A stretch of DNA of 64,000 nucleotides from a virus: positions 58,644-122,643 of IMG/VR virus record IMGVR_UViG_3300034061_002572; one strand, given 5' to 3'. Positions within the stretch are counted from its first letter, which is position 1. Every line of letters begins with the position of its first letter. Positions 9,265-17,395 of this stretch are shown piece after piece. The notes beneath the pieces are model-generated. The model made no database searches. It was not told where the DNA came from and saw nothing but the letters and a program-made list of their open reading frames with translations. The translations under genes were made by a program, and so were the position numbers.

Positions 9265-9753
9265 TTATGCAGGAGGACATGATTCAATCCAAATATCACC
9301 AGCTTTAATTTGATTGTTTCCTGAAATATAGTTTACACCAAAACCTTGAACTGTTCCGTATAAAGTATTAAAGTCAGTAAGTGTTGGCTCAGTTGATTGT
9401 ACAAATACAGCCACACCTCTTCCAGAATAACCATTTGTTCCGTTTGTACCTGGAGTTCCCGTTACTCCTGGTGGTCCTTCTATTACTTGAATTGAACATA
9501 TTTTATTAATAAGTAATTGTATTAGCTCTTGTGTGTTAGCTGGAACGCGACCTGTAGTAAGACATGTAAGATCATATGAACCAGGATCTAAAGAATCTAA
9601 TAGATTACATAATTCTGTTGCTAATGCAGCTACTACATCAGATATTGTATCCCCATTGCATAACTTAATACAAGGTATGTCAGGACCTTGCCATACTATA
9701 CAGTTTGAAGATATTGGAGAACAAGGTTTAGTGTCTAAATTTAAAGGTTTCAT
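9265..9753 (-). CDS. Short fibre-anchor protein with collagen-like Gly stretch
   Basis: A protein of 162 residues. Residues 1-92 are a near-copy of the N-terminal module of the fibre at 6695 (SPISSNC.VWQGPDIPCIKLC.GDT). Residues about 93-113 form a Gly-x-x stretch (GPPGVTGTPGTNGTNGYSG) that looks collagen-like, followed by a 50-residue tail ending in Cys. Short collagen-like segments are common trimer-forming linkers in phage fibres. It may be an adaptor carrying another protein or a truncated paralogue of the longer fibre. Confidence 0.75.
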   Translation of the reverse strand: MKPLNLDTKPCSPISSNCIVWQGPDIPCIKLCNGDTISDVVAALATELCNLLDSLDPGSYDLTCLTTGRVPANTQELIQLLINKICSIQVIEGPPGVTGTPGTNGTNGYSGRGVAVFVQSTEPTLTDFNTLYGTVQGFGVNYISGNNQIKAGDIWIESCPPA

Positions 9754-9756
9754 ATT

Positions 9757-11499
9757 TTATATATTAGTGCTGCAAGATTTTAATGTTGTGTTGCATCCGC
9801 ATCCACATGTTGATGTATTATCACAGCAAGACTGAACAGGTGTACACTCATAATCAGGGTCCGTTGCTCCTTGTAAATCTGCTAGTTCTTTTTTTATAAT
9901 CCACTTCTCTCCGGCATCAACATCTGGACAACAGTTGCTTATACCGTATCTTTTTTCAAGAACTATCTTATAAAATATCTCTGATGATTTACATGCGTAC
10001 TTTTCATATTTTTCTGGATCACATGAAGGAACTGAATAACCAGGTTTAATTTTTCTTTTACTTCTATCTAATGGACAATAGTAACTATCACTTTCTTCAT
10101 TTACTAAACAGTCTCCAAATGTTTGAAGAGAATCAGTTTCAGGCCAAGTTACCTTCCATTGCTTAACACATCTTTTAGAACTAGATGTATTTGGTTCCAA
10201 AGTAAATTCAATTTCTTCGTCATTACAATCTATATATTCATATGTTTTTGCTGTAGTTGCAAAATTTGTAATTTTATTGCATATACAGTCTGCTTGTGGA
10301 TTACATTCTGGACAAGTGTCATACTCATTTGTAACAAGAATAGAAATTGGATTTACAGGTTCTCTTGTTGTACCATCAATTTCAAAACAAGTTTTATAAC
10401 CTTTGATTTTTATAATTTTTCCTAGATATTCAAATATATCTGTATCAGTATATATTATATTATTTGGACTATTACAATCTACTAATTTATAATATGTTTT
10501 TTTACAATCCTTACAATTTTTAAACACAAAGTCAATTACTATAGGTTGTGTTGAAGGCGGTATATAATTTATTTCACTTACAGTCCAGCAATCACCACAA
10601 TCTAACTGTACTGTTTTACTAACATACTCTGAAAAATCTTCAGTACTGTATTTAGAAATATATTGATTATCACAACTTGTAAATTTATAAGCAATAATTG
10701 GAAGACAGCTTGGGCAATCATTAAAACTTTCAGAAACAGTAACAGCCACAGCACACTCACAATTTTCATATAATGCTTCTATTTCCCAACAACCATCATT
10801 ACCAGTAATCTTTATTATTTTTTCATTTTGGTAATTATCAAATAATGCTGAACTATACGAAACAACAAGTTCTTGTTCTGTTTTACAATTTATTAATTTA
10901 AAACATACTGGAACTGGAGGTGGAACAGGACATTCTTCACAACTTGCTACAGAAGTAAGAGCTGTTACTTCTTGCCATTCAAGTTTAATATCATCCTCAT
11001 CTGGATCAGGATTAGCTAACTCAAAATATGCACACCCTTCCCAAATAGGAGTAGAAAGTTCGGTAAATAGTTCTGTAATACCATCCTCTACATAATCTTC
11101 AAATAATCCAGCAGGACCGGGTTCTCCATTATTTTGAATATAAACATTTTCACCACCTATTGTAATAGGAAGATTATTAGAACAATTTTTTAAAATATAA
11201 TAGTCTGGATCACATGACAGACAGCTTTCAGCCATGGGTAATGGTGTAGGTGTTATTATCCAATTATAAAATGCTGGAGGAATAAACCCTACACTTGTTA
11301 TATTAAAACAACCTGTAATAGGAGAACCTAAACCATCTACAGTAATTTGTGTTACTATTAGATCTTCATAATATGAAGGAGGAAAATCAGGTGGAACAAA
11401 AGGAGGTAAATACCGTATATATAGTATCTGTCCAGAAACCTCATAAGGAAGACCTGTTTTACAATCATTAAGAGTATACCAAAGTGGTTGAGTAGCCAT
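9757..11499 (-). CDS. Large Cys-rich tail protein with about five tandem domains
   Basis: A protein of 580 residues built from roughly five repeats of 65-95 residues. Each opens with a Y.L..C pattern (WYTLNDCKT, YYILKNCSN, CFKLINCKT, YKFTSCDNQ, YYKLVDCNS), has a central ..CW.V/I or CF.I segment, and closes with a CxxC pair (CLSC, CEEC, CPSC, CKDC, CPEC). After about residue 390 a different Cys-rich tail ends in CCDNTSTCGCGC. The paired Cys suggest disulfide- or metal-stabilised beta domains in an extracellular appendage. It overlaps the stop of the zinc-ribbon gene by one base. Function unknown. Confidence 0.75.
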   Translation of the reverse strand: MATQPLWYTLNDCKTGLPYEVSGQILYIRYLPPFVPPDFPPSYYEDLIVTQITVDGLGSPITGCFNITSVGFIPPAFYNWIITPTPLPMAESCLSCDPDYYILKNCSNNLPITIGGENVYIQNNGEPGPAGLFEDYVEDGITELFTELSTPIWEGCAYFELANPDPDEDDIKLEWQEVTALTSVASCEECPVPPPVPVCFKLINCKTEQELVVSYSSALFDNYQNEKIIKITGNDGCWEIEALYENCECAVAVTVSESFNDCPSCLPIIAYKFTSCDNQYISKYSTEDFSEYVSKTVQLDCGDCWTVSEINYIPPSTQPIVIDFVFKNCKDCKKTYYKLVDCNSPNNIIYTDTDIFEYLGKIIKIKGYKTCFEIDGTTREPVNPISILVTNEYDTCPECNPQADCICNKITNFATTAKTYEYIDCNDEEIEFTLEPNTSSSKRCVKQWKVTWPETDSLQTFGDCLVNEESDSYYCPLDRSKRKIKPGYSVPSCDPEKYEKYACKSSEIFYKIVLEKRYGISNCCPDVDAGEKWIIKKELADLQGATDPDYECTPVQSCCDNTSTCGCGCNTTLKSCSTNI

Positions 11500-11714
11500 T
11501 AGGTAGTAAATTTATTTAAGTTTTTATATCTTTCCTTACCCCATAGGTTAAGTTTGTTACCTGTTACAGTTTTCTTTGGAGTAACTGTCTCAGTTTCTTT
11601 AGTTGTCTTTACTGGTTTATTTACACAATTAGTACAAGCACTTTTACCATCTGATGTTGTTCTTCTCTGACATCCGCAAGTAATTTTTGATCCACAGTTT
11701 GGACATTTTGACAT
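11499..11714 (-). CDS. Small zinc-ribbon protein
   Basis: A protein of 71 residues. The N-terminus holds CPNCGSKITCGCQ followed 14 residues on by CTNC, a four- or five-Cys zinc-binding arrangement often found in small Bacteroidota phage proteins. The C-terminal half is Lys/Thr-rich and probably flexible. It is located between two tail genes and is likely cotranscribed with them. Function unknown. Confidence 0.7.
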   Translation of the reverse strand: MSKCPNCGSKITCGCQRRTTSDGKSACTNCVNKPVKTTKETETVTPKKTVTGNKLNLWGKERYKNLNKFTT

Positions 11715-11733
11715 ATTTGTTGGTTTTAAAAGT

Positions 11734-12300
11734 TTAACAATTTGTACAAGACATTTTATTTAAAAGCTTTAATGCATAATTATATAAGCTCATTCCTTTT
11801 TGTGGCTCATGACAAAACTCTACTTTTGACTTAGCAGCATCAAGAAACATTTTTATAAGTCTTAGTTCCTCAAGAATTTTTTTAACTTTTGCCGGAGGAT
11901 CACATGCATTAGCATCTACATCACACAATATCTTATAATATTTATTCATTGCTTGAGTCACTCTCATATAGTTATACTCTACATACACTTGATCATTAGG
12001 AGATACACTATACTTAATGACATATATTCCATCTGGAATATCTAAATACTGGGTTTCACAATTAGTACTTTGTAATTTTAAATCACAAGCTGTTAATGTT
12101 ATATGACCATTATCAACAAAATCATCCATTACATCACCTTCAATCTGAACTGAATAATTAAATCCAGGTACTGTTATATTTAGTGTAGGACAAGATATTG
12201 GTAACAAAGGGTTCATAGCATAAACACTTGTATCAAATATCTTCATGATACATGAGTTCATTACAAACGGAACCTCTAAACTTAATACATGATTTGCCAT
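11734..12300 (-). CDS. Conserved phage structural protein (SVSPND..YVEYN family)
   Basis: A protein of 188 residues. The N-terminal half is beta-rich; the middle has IPDGIYVIKYSVSPND.VYVEYN..R, and the C-terminal half is helical with a KMFLDAAKSKVEFCHEP motif ending in CTNC. I recognise the same layout from other large Bacteroidota phages, always near the tail genes, but no function is known to me. It follows the strong terminator of the 426-residue gene. Confidence 0.7.
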   Translation of the reverse strand: MANHVLSLEVPFVMNSCIMKIFDTSVYAMNPLLPISCPTLNITVPGFNYSVQIEGDVMDDFVDNGHITLTACDLKLQSTNCETQYLDIPDGIYVIKYSVSPNDQVYVEYNYMRVTQAMNKYYKILCDVDANACDPPAKVKKILEELRLIKMFLDAAKSKVEFCHEPQKGMSLYNYALKLLNKMSCTNC

Positions 12301-12309
12301 AATGAAATA

Positions 12310-12346
12310 ATAAAAAAGGGGAGGAGTATGAAACTCAGCTCCCCTT
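12310..12346 (-). terminator. Intrinsic terminator after 12368-13648 gene
   Basis: On the minus strand an 8-bp perfect stem AAGGGGAG/CTCCCCTT with a 15-base loop is followed by TTTTATTATTT. It separates the 426-residue gene from the downstream tail genes and suggests that the former is expressed at a higher level. Confidence 0.85.
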
Positions 12347-12367
12347 AATTTGTTTTATTTTATAAAA

Positions 12368-13648
12368 TTAAACTGCAGGGCAATTATTACAACCAGGGTA
12401 ATTATAAGTTGGTTCACACGCAGTAACACAACTTTCTTCTTCTAATTCTACACAGTCAGACCCAGTACTTGATAACCAACCATTAACAAAATTTTGAAAT
12501 TCAACTATTTCACCATCAGTGATGATCTCTAATAAGTATTGATCATTGTCAAATGTACTAGTTGGGTTATTGAAACGTGGAACATTATGTAACAAATAGT
12601 ATCTTGTATACAAGTTGTTACGGTTAATGTAATCAAACACACTGTATCCTTGTGTAATCTCACGAATCCTGAAATCACTGTGGAAGAAGTTTTGTCTGTA
12701 TTGTTCAGATAAGATTAGATCTCTTGCGACTGATTCTCCAAGACCCATAGCTTGTCTACCTTCACATTCTTTAACAACACATAGTTGATTAAATAAACAT
12801 GGATCACCATTAAGATCAACTTCAGAAGCATAGATTCTAACTGGCTCAACTTCATAGAAGTCAGTCAATTGGAATGTACAGTTTTCAAATTTAGTGTCTA
12901 CATAAGCACCAACTAATACTAAACCTGCACATTCGCCTTCTTCATATCCTTCAGATACATAGTTGTCCCAAGTATCACCACCATTAACTGCTAACCAAGC
13001 CGCATCTGTTCCTGGTGCGTACCATCTATCACCAGCTTGATCAATTACAATTGGTAACAAGAATGGAGAGATAACCGGGTATCTTACAATTGCTTCAGCC
13101 CATTGAATAAAAATTAAAGTTGAGTCAATTTCTACTGGAGCAATTGCACCTTCTGGACAACATCCTCCATATGCAGAAGCAATAATATATGAGTTGTGGT
13201 TAAGTAATCTTAAAGCAGGAGAACCTTTAACATCAACACGTAATGTGTAAGTCTCACCACAGTAGAATTTTTTACAACAACCAGGGTTTTCATCCGTGTA
13301 TGCTGTACTACCTAAATGAACTATTTCATTTTGTGGTTGACATGGATCTACACGGTAGAATTTGTTAACGTACTTAGGGTTAATTGTTTTAGACTTGTTA
13401 GACTCTAGATACCCTCCGTGGAAAGGACCAATTTTGTCTTTTTGATAAATAGAACCAGATGCTAACACTAAAGGACATGTTGCTCCAGCATCTGAAGGTA
13501 TAATTTCCCAAGTTTTTGCATCCACAAATGCAAACTGCCCACCTTCTAGGATATTACCTGGAGTACCTAGTTTACCAGATAAGCCTTCCGGATTAAATCC
13601 TGCAGTACCTACAAAGGTCTTTTGAAAAGCGTGATTAAAATAAGCCAT
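12368..13648 (-). CDS. Major virion protein (tail/head), MAYFNHAF family
   Basis: A protein of 426 residues beginning MAYFNHAFQKTFVGT, a start I have met in abundant structural proteins of large Bacteroidota phages. An early segment (about 35-70) reads GQFAFVDAKTWE; the body is beta-rich with several Cys pairs (CCKKFYC, GGCCPEG), and the C-terminus has CVTACEPTYNYPGCNNC. A dedicated strong terminator, its own upstream gap and relatively C-rich codon choice compared with neighbours fit a highly expressed virion component. It could be a tail tube, a muzzle or a head decoration protein; I cannot decide which. Confidence 0.7.
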   Translation of the reverse strand: MAYFNHAFQKTFVGTAGFNPEGLSGKLGTPGNILEGGQFAFVDAKTWEIIPSDAGATCPLVLASGSIYQKDKIGPFHGGYLESNKSKTINPKYVNKFYRVDPCQPQNEIVHLGSTAYTDENPGCCKKFYCGETYTLRVDVKGSPALRLLNHNSYIIASAYGGCCPEGAIAPVEIDSTLIFIQWAEAIVRYPVISPFLLPIVIDQAGDRWYAPGTDAAWLAVNGGDTWDNYVSEGYEEGECAGLVLVGAYVDTKFENCTFQLTDFYEVEPVRIYASEVDLNGDPCLFNQLCVVKECEGRQAMGLGESVARDLILSEQYRQNFFHSDFRIREITQGYSVFDYINRNNLYTRYYLLHNVPRFNNPTSTFDNDQYLLEIITDGEIVEFQNFVNGWLSSTGSDCVELEEESCVTACEPTYNYPGCNNCPAV

Positions 13649-13713
13649 TGTTTTTTGTTTTAGTTAATAAATAAATATAGTATAATATAATAAAAGTTTT
13701 TTAATTATCCAAA

Positions 13714-14166
13714 TTATTTTAAGAAAAGTAATTTGTATTTAATAGAATTAATTGTAGACTTGATAGTATCTAGATCATTTACTATTTCTGAGTATGGCAT
13801 TTTAGCTTGTAACTTGTTTACCATTTCATAGATTTCTCTAATGTAATCTAAACTTTCTTGTACTGAGTTAAGTGTTCTTGGAGCTACTTCAGAGTAAGTA
13901 AGTAACTTCTCTGTTGCTCCTTGGTATCCTTCTGCTAAATCATCAGCATGTCCGGGTAATGCATCATATAACTCATTAAGAGCTTTGTGAGCTGCATATG
14001 ATCCAGTACCAGTTACTTTAAGATGTAGTTTGTGAATACTGGTTGCAGCATTCATAAGTTCAGATACACATGCTGCTGTCATAGTATCTACAGAGCCTCC
14101 CGCAGGAGCACTAGAGGATAAAGCACTAGTTGCAGCATCTCTTTTTAACATTCTAGGTTTTTCCAT
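13714..14166 (-). CDS. Dps/ferritin-like protein in the structural cluster
   Basis: A protein of 150 residues, mostly helical after a 30-residue Ala/Ser-rich N-terminus. Residues H48, H60, D75 and E79 occur with spacings 12, 15 and 4, the same as the ferroxidase ligands of Dps proteins (H51, H63, D78, E82 in E. coli Dps), and the surrounding sequence (LHLKVTGTGSYAAHKALNELY) fits the Dps helix A/B region. Dps proteins oxidise iron and protect DNA from oxidative damage as 12-mers. It resembles the phage DUF5856-type ferritin-like proteins. Placement between connector and tail genes suggests it is made late and may be packaged. Confidence 0.7.
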   Translation of the reverse strand: MEKPRMLKRDAATSALSSSAPAGGSVDTMTAACVSELMNAATSIHKLHLKVTGTGSYAAHKALNELYDALPGHADDLAEGYQGATEKLLTYSEVAPRTLNSVQESLDYIREIYEMVNKLQAKMPYSEIVNDLDTIKSTINSIKYKLLFLK

Positions 14167-14171
14167 TTTTA

Positions 14172-14870
14172 TTAGTTATTACGTTCAGCTCCTTCTGTAC
14201 CTCTAGAGAATTGGTTTCCAGACTCAATATCTCCAGCAAGTATACTCACAGCCTCATCTATTATTAATTCTATTATATCATCTTTAAATTCAGACTCTAC
14301 TTCTGCAGGAGATGCTACACCAGTATAAGGATCTACACAACCTTGGATTTGAATTTTAATTGGCTGTCTATAATATATAAGGTCAGCGGTTTGTATCTCA
14401 AATTCTCCGTTAGTATAAATGTTGACTCCATTACCTTTTAATGTAGCAAATGTTTCTGCCCATTCAAAGTTAGGTTGCTTAGCTTTATCTCTTAGAAGTT
14501 GATTTAAGTTTCCTTCCTCTGCCAAATACACAGTCATTCTTCTTTTATCACAACATCCTTTGTTGGCAAATACATCTACTCTTTTCCATTGAAGGTATTC
14601 TGCAGGGATAGTTCCTCTGTAGTAATATTCTTTATTCTGGATAGGAAGAGTAACTGTAGTTAATAAAGCTTGTAAATCATCTTTTCTCCGGGTAGATTGT
14701 TCATCACCTTCTTTAACTTGATTAATGCCATGAAGCTGTCTCCGGGTCCATTCAACCTGAGCTTTATTAAAAGCCTCCACAACTTGCCAGCATTCTATAT
14801 TATCATAGTCTTGGCTGTCAAGCTTATTGATTCTTTGTTTTAACTTTATGGTAATAGTACTATTAAGCAT
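14172..14870 (-). CDS. Head-tail connector / collar protein
   Basis: A protein of 232 residues. The N-terminal helical part has the pattern INKLDSQDYDNIECWQVVEAFNKAQ..W.RRQLHG followed by EGDEQSTRR, which I recall as a conserved virion protein of Bacteroidota phages encoded between head and tail genes. A beta segment ending TADLIYYR and an acidic C-terminal helix with DDIIELIIDEAVSILAGD follow, a layout like the gp4-type connectors. It is 5 bases from the Dps-like gene. Connector function is inferred. Confidence 0.65.
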   Translation of the reverse strand: MLNSTITIKLKQRINKLDSQDYDNIECWQVVEAFNKAQVEWTRRQLHGINQVKEGDEQSTRRKDDLQALLTTVTLPIQNKEYYYRGTIPAEYLQWKRVDVFANKGCCDKRRMTVYLAEEGNLNQLLRDKAKQPNFEWAETFATLKGNGVNIYTNGEFEIQTADLIYYRQPIKIQIQGCVDPYTGVASPAEVESEFKDDIIELIIDEAVSILAGDIESGNQFSRGTEGAERNN

Positions 14871-14873
14871 GTC

Positions 14874-15296
14874 TTATTTCTTTTTGGTTTTTATAGAACC
14901 GCCTTTTTTATGTTTTTTATTTTTAGCTACTTCAGCTTCATAAGATTTTCTAGCTGGATTACTCATATCTCTATATCCAGAATGATCACCTCTTCTAGAA
15001 GTCATAGCATCTTTTCTATATGGATTTGCAGTACCTGAATCACCAAAATCTTGACCATAAGTAAGCTCATAAGCTTTTTTAAGTAATGGTTTATTTTCTG
15101 TAATTTTATTTGCCGCCCCCATCATTGTTGCACTTGTATCAGCAGCAGTTGCTCCTTTAGTTGTCATGTATGATTGGAAAGGGGTTTTAGTTCCACCTGG
15201 CTGAAACTTCTTCATTGACTTCTTTACAACACTTTGTCTAGCTTCATTAGCTTTTCTAAAGAATGTAACTGGATTTTCTTTATTAGTCTTTTTCAT
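14874..15296 (-). CDS. Small basic K-G-G protein
   Basis: A protein of 140 residues from the ATG at 15296, chosen because it lies 2 bases after the upstream stop; a longer reading would overlap that gene. It is very Lys/Arg-rich, has FQPGGTKTP near residue 30 and ends KHKKGGSIKTKKK. The middle is Ala/Thr-rich and helical. It is the last of ten consecutive basic genes. Function unknown; DNA or internal-head association is a guess from its charge. Confidence 0.65.
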   Translation of the reverse strand: MKKTNKENPVTFFRKANEARQSVVKKSMKKFQPGGTKTPFQSYMTTKGATAADTSATMMGAANKITENKPLLKKAYELTYGQDFGDSGTANPYRKDAMTSRRGDHSGYRDMSNPARKSYEAEVAKNKKHKKGGSIKTKKK

Positions 15297-15297
15297 C

Positions 15298-15666
15298 TTA
15301 TCTGTTTTTAGCAATTTTCTTAAAAGTCTTAGCAAGAGCTTTAGCTCTACCTGTACAACCTGGTTTAGTTATTGGAGTACATTTACCGGCAGTACCTCTT
15401 CTCTTTATAGAAGCTGTAGCTTTCTGTATCCATTTCTTATCAGTAGCCCCTCCTTTTTTTGCCTGATATAATTTAGGTTCTGCTTTAGGCTCTTCTTTTA
15501 TAATAGATGGTTTGTTAACTCCCCGAAGAACTCCTTTTAAAGTTCTTGTTTCTTTAACTTTTTCATCTTCACCATACTTTTTGGTAATTTTAGTTTTATA
15601 ATTACCATCTGGAGAATAATACTTTAACTTGGCTTCTTTTGGATTTTTAGGTTTCTTAGTTGCCAT
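15298..15666 (-). CDS. Small basic K-G-G protein with C-terminal WIQKA region
   Basis: A protein of 122 residues. The N-terminal half is Lys-rich with a YQAKKGGA motif at about 68-75. The C-terminal 48 residues (KKWIQKATASIKRRGTAGKC, then a second Cys and KALAKTFKKIAKNR) resemble a short basic domain I have seen repeatedly in small proteins of large phages. It is part of the ten-gene basic array; a 2-base gap separates it from the next gene. Confidence 0.65.
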   Translation of the reverse strand: MATKKPKNPKEAKLKYYSPDGNYKTKITKKYGEDEKVKETRTLKGVLRGVNKPSIIKEEPKAEPKLYQAKKGGATDKKWIQKATASIKRRGTAGKCTPITKPGCTGRAKALAKTFKKIAKNR

Positions 15667-15668
15667 GA

Positions 15669-16283
15669 TTATTTCTTTTTAACAGAACCACCTTTTTTCT
15701 TAATAACTCCACGGCCTTTAAGAATATCTGCCTTAGTTACTTTACCATCACCTGTAAGATCTGGGAAACCACCTTTTTGAAACTTAGTTCTTGCAGGTTC
15801 TCTCTTACCTATAGCTGTATAACCTTGAGCTTCGGCAGATCTAATTTTACCTGGATAACCTCTTTGTACATTTACAGAAGCACCAAATTTAGCTTTTGAA
15901 GTTTCTGCAGCTTTTTTCTTTTCTTTTTCTTTCTTAGCTTTTCTAGCTTTAACTTTATCAGCAATTGCTTTTCCTGCAATACCTAAAGCTCCTAATATAC
16001 CTGCACCAACTCCTAATTTAGCACTTCTTGTAGAAAGAGGTCCTTTATTGACTGAAGTCATTTCTTGACATCCTTGTATTGTCCAATAATATCCTGGAGG
16101 ACAACCTTTAGATTTAGCTGAACCACCTTTTTTTAGGATTCGGCCTTGTTCAGATCTTGGGTTATTAGAATATCTTGGCATACCAACTAATCCAGTTGAT
16201 CCACCATCTGCTATTTTTTTTATTTTTTTTACAGATCCTCCGGCTTTCATTTTGCCACCACATCCAGTTTTACAAGTTTTCAT
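15669..16283 (-). CDS. Basic K-G-G protein with EF-hand/dockerin-like loop
   Basis: A protein of 204 residues, the largest of the basic array. It has repeated K/Q-x-G-G motifs (MKAGGS, IADGGS, LKKGGS, FQKGGF, KKKGGS), a GCPPGYYWTIQGC loop, a predicted short hydrophobic segment around GAGILGALGIAGKA, and a Lys/Glu helix. Residues about 176-190 read FPDLTGDGKVTKADIL, which fits a single calcium-binding EF-hand or dockerin-type loop (D, T, D, G, V, D). The role of a lone dockerin-like loop in a phage basic protein is unknown. Confidence 0.65.
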   Translation of the reverse strand: MKTCKTGCGGKMKAGGSVKKIKKIADGGSTGLVGMPRYSNNPRSEQGRILKKGGSAKSKGCPPGYYWTIQGCQEMTSVNKGPLSTRSAKLGVGAGILGALGIAGKAIADKVKARKAKKEKEKKKAAETSKAKFGASVNVQRGYPGKIRSAEAQGYTAIGKREPARTKFQKGGFPDLTGDGKVTKADILKGRGVIKKKGGSVKKK

Positions 16284-16295
16284 TTTATATATATT

Positions 16296-16577
16296 TTAAC
16301 AGTTCCATTTTCTTAAAGACTTATTGATCCTTGAGTTAGGATCATTAGCTGTCTTAGAGCTTGTTAGTTTTTTCTTCATACCTGACATTCTACTACAGAA
16401 GCTTTTTCTTCTTTTAGCAGATTTGCTATCAGGATCAAGCTTAGAAGGTTTTGTAGTTACAGCTGTCTTAAGTTTACTACCAGGATTAGCTTTTCTATAA
16501 CTAGCTACTCCTTTAGCATTAAGACCACCTGTCTTATTTTTACCTTCAGATCTTGTCCAAGCAGGTGACTTTGCCAT
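16296..16577 (-). CDS. Small basic protein, DUF6321-like
   Basis: A protein of 93 residues with the pattern SPAWTRSEGKNKTGGLNAKG at the N-terminus and KSFCSRMSGMKKKLTSSKTA..PNSRINKSLRKWNC at the C-terminus. This matches my memory of DUF6321, a family shared by phages and large eukaryotic viruses with no known function. It overlaps the upstream gene by one base. Confidence 0.7.
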   Translation of the reverse strand: MAKSPAWTRSEGKNKTGGLNAKGVASYRKANPGSKLKTAVTTKPSKLDPDSKSAKRRKSFCSRMSGMKKKLTSSKTANDPNSRINKSLRKWNC

Positions 16578-16897
16578 TATCCTTTCTTTTTAGTAGTTGT
16601 TTTCTTAATAGGAAAACCATTTTTATCATAACCTGGTTTTCCTTTTTTAGATTGTCTATTAATATCTTTACCAGCTTGTTTAGCTCTTTTAAAAGCTTGG
16701 TCAGAGTATTTTGGAGAATTCATATTACGTGCAGCTGACTCATAAGCTTCACGTTCAACTTTTGTATAATAAGCAGTACTATCTGCTGGAGGTTTTACAG
16801 ACATACCTTTTTGAGCTTTTGGTAAACTCTTAGGTTTTTTACCAGCTTTCTTCATTGAGATAGCTATTGCTGCTTGTTGTGCTTTACTTTTTGCCAT
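16577..16897 (-). CDS. Small basic protein, K-A-Q-K-G motif
   Basis: A protein of 106 residues. The first 25 residues form a basic, Ala-rich helix (AKSKAQQAAIAISMKKAGK), followed by LPKAQKGMSV, a variant of the K/Q-x-G-G motif seen in the array. The rest is Lys- and Tyr-rich with no recognisable domain. It overlaps the upstream gene by 14 bases. Confidence 0.6.
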   Translation of the reverse strand: MAKSKAQQAAIAISMKKAGKKPKSLPKAQKGMSVKPPADSTAYYTKVEREAYESAARNMNSPKYSDQAFKRAKQAGKDINRQSKKGKPGYDKNGFPIKKTTTKKKG

Positions 16898-17150
16898 TAC
16901 CTTTTCCTTTATATTTATAATCCGGGTTATCCTTATGCCATTTCTTTGTAGCGGCTACTCCTTGTTTAACAGTCTTAGCTCTACCTTTTGCAGTAAGATC
17001 TATTGTATCCCACTGACCTTTATCTTTGGTAGGATGGTTGACCATTATGTGGCCAACCTTTCCTTCTCCTTTCTTAGTAGTCTTTTTGTATACTACATGC
17101 TTTTCACCACCGGCAGTAACTTTTACTTTCTTAGTCTTTGCCTGTGCCAT
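16884..17150 (-). CDS. Small basic protein of unknown function
   Basis: A protein of 88 residues, Lys-rich, with an N-terminal beta-like segment (KKVKVTAGGEKHVVYKKTTKK) and a central GHIMVNHPTKDKGQWDTIDLT. It ends in KYKGKGNGKK. This gene is part of the basic array and I do not recognise its family. Confidence 0.6.
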   Translation of the reverse strand: MAQAKTKKVKVTAGGEKHVVYKKTTKKGEGKVGHIMVNHPTKDKGQWDTIDLTAKGRAKTVKQGVAATKKWHKDNPDYKYKGKGNGKK

Positions 17151-17152
17151 GA

Positions 17153-17395
17153 TTAAATCTTTTTACCAGCAGCAATGCTGTTAAATTCTTTTGCCTTTTC
17201 AGCAGCCATCTTTTTTACATCATTCATAAGCTTAGCATTCTTCTGAATCTCAGCAGCTCTTTGTAATGTAGACATAGCAGATTCAATTTCCCACTTTCTC
17301 ATGTCTGCTTTGCTACCACCTAAAATAGAAATACCAACTGAAGAAGATTTCTTAGCTGGTGTTGATTTTCTAGTTGTTGTTTTTTTAATTGCCAT
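17153..17395 (-). CDS. Small basic helical protein
   Basis: A protein of 80 residues: a Lys/Thr/Ser-rich N-terminus, then a long amphipathic helix from about residue 30 to 75 (KWEIESAMSTLQRAAEIQKNAK and on). It shares a junction base with the upstream gene. Function unknown. Confidence 0.6.
   Translation of the reverse strand: MAIKKTTTRKSTPAKKSSSVGISILGGSKADMRKWEIESAMSTLQRAAEIQKNAKLMNDVKKMAAEKAKEFNSIAAGKKI

Noticed and set aside
9265-9753. Frameshifted remnant of the 569-residue fibre
   Set aside because: The frame is intact, with a clear start, a collagen-like linker and a proper stop, so it is more likely a functional short paralogue.
13666-13692. Sixth copy of the late promoter motif before the 426-residue gene
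   Set aside because: The sequence TTTTATTATATTATACTATA is similar in composition but lacks the GTATATTA core, so it was not listed as a copy.
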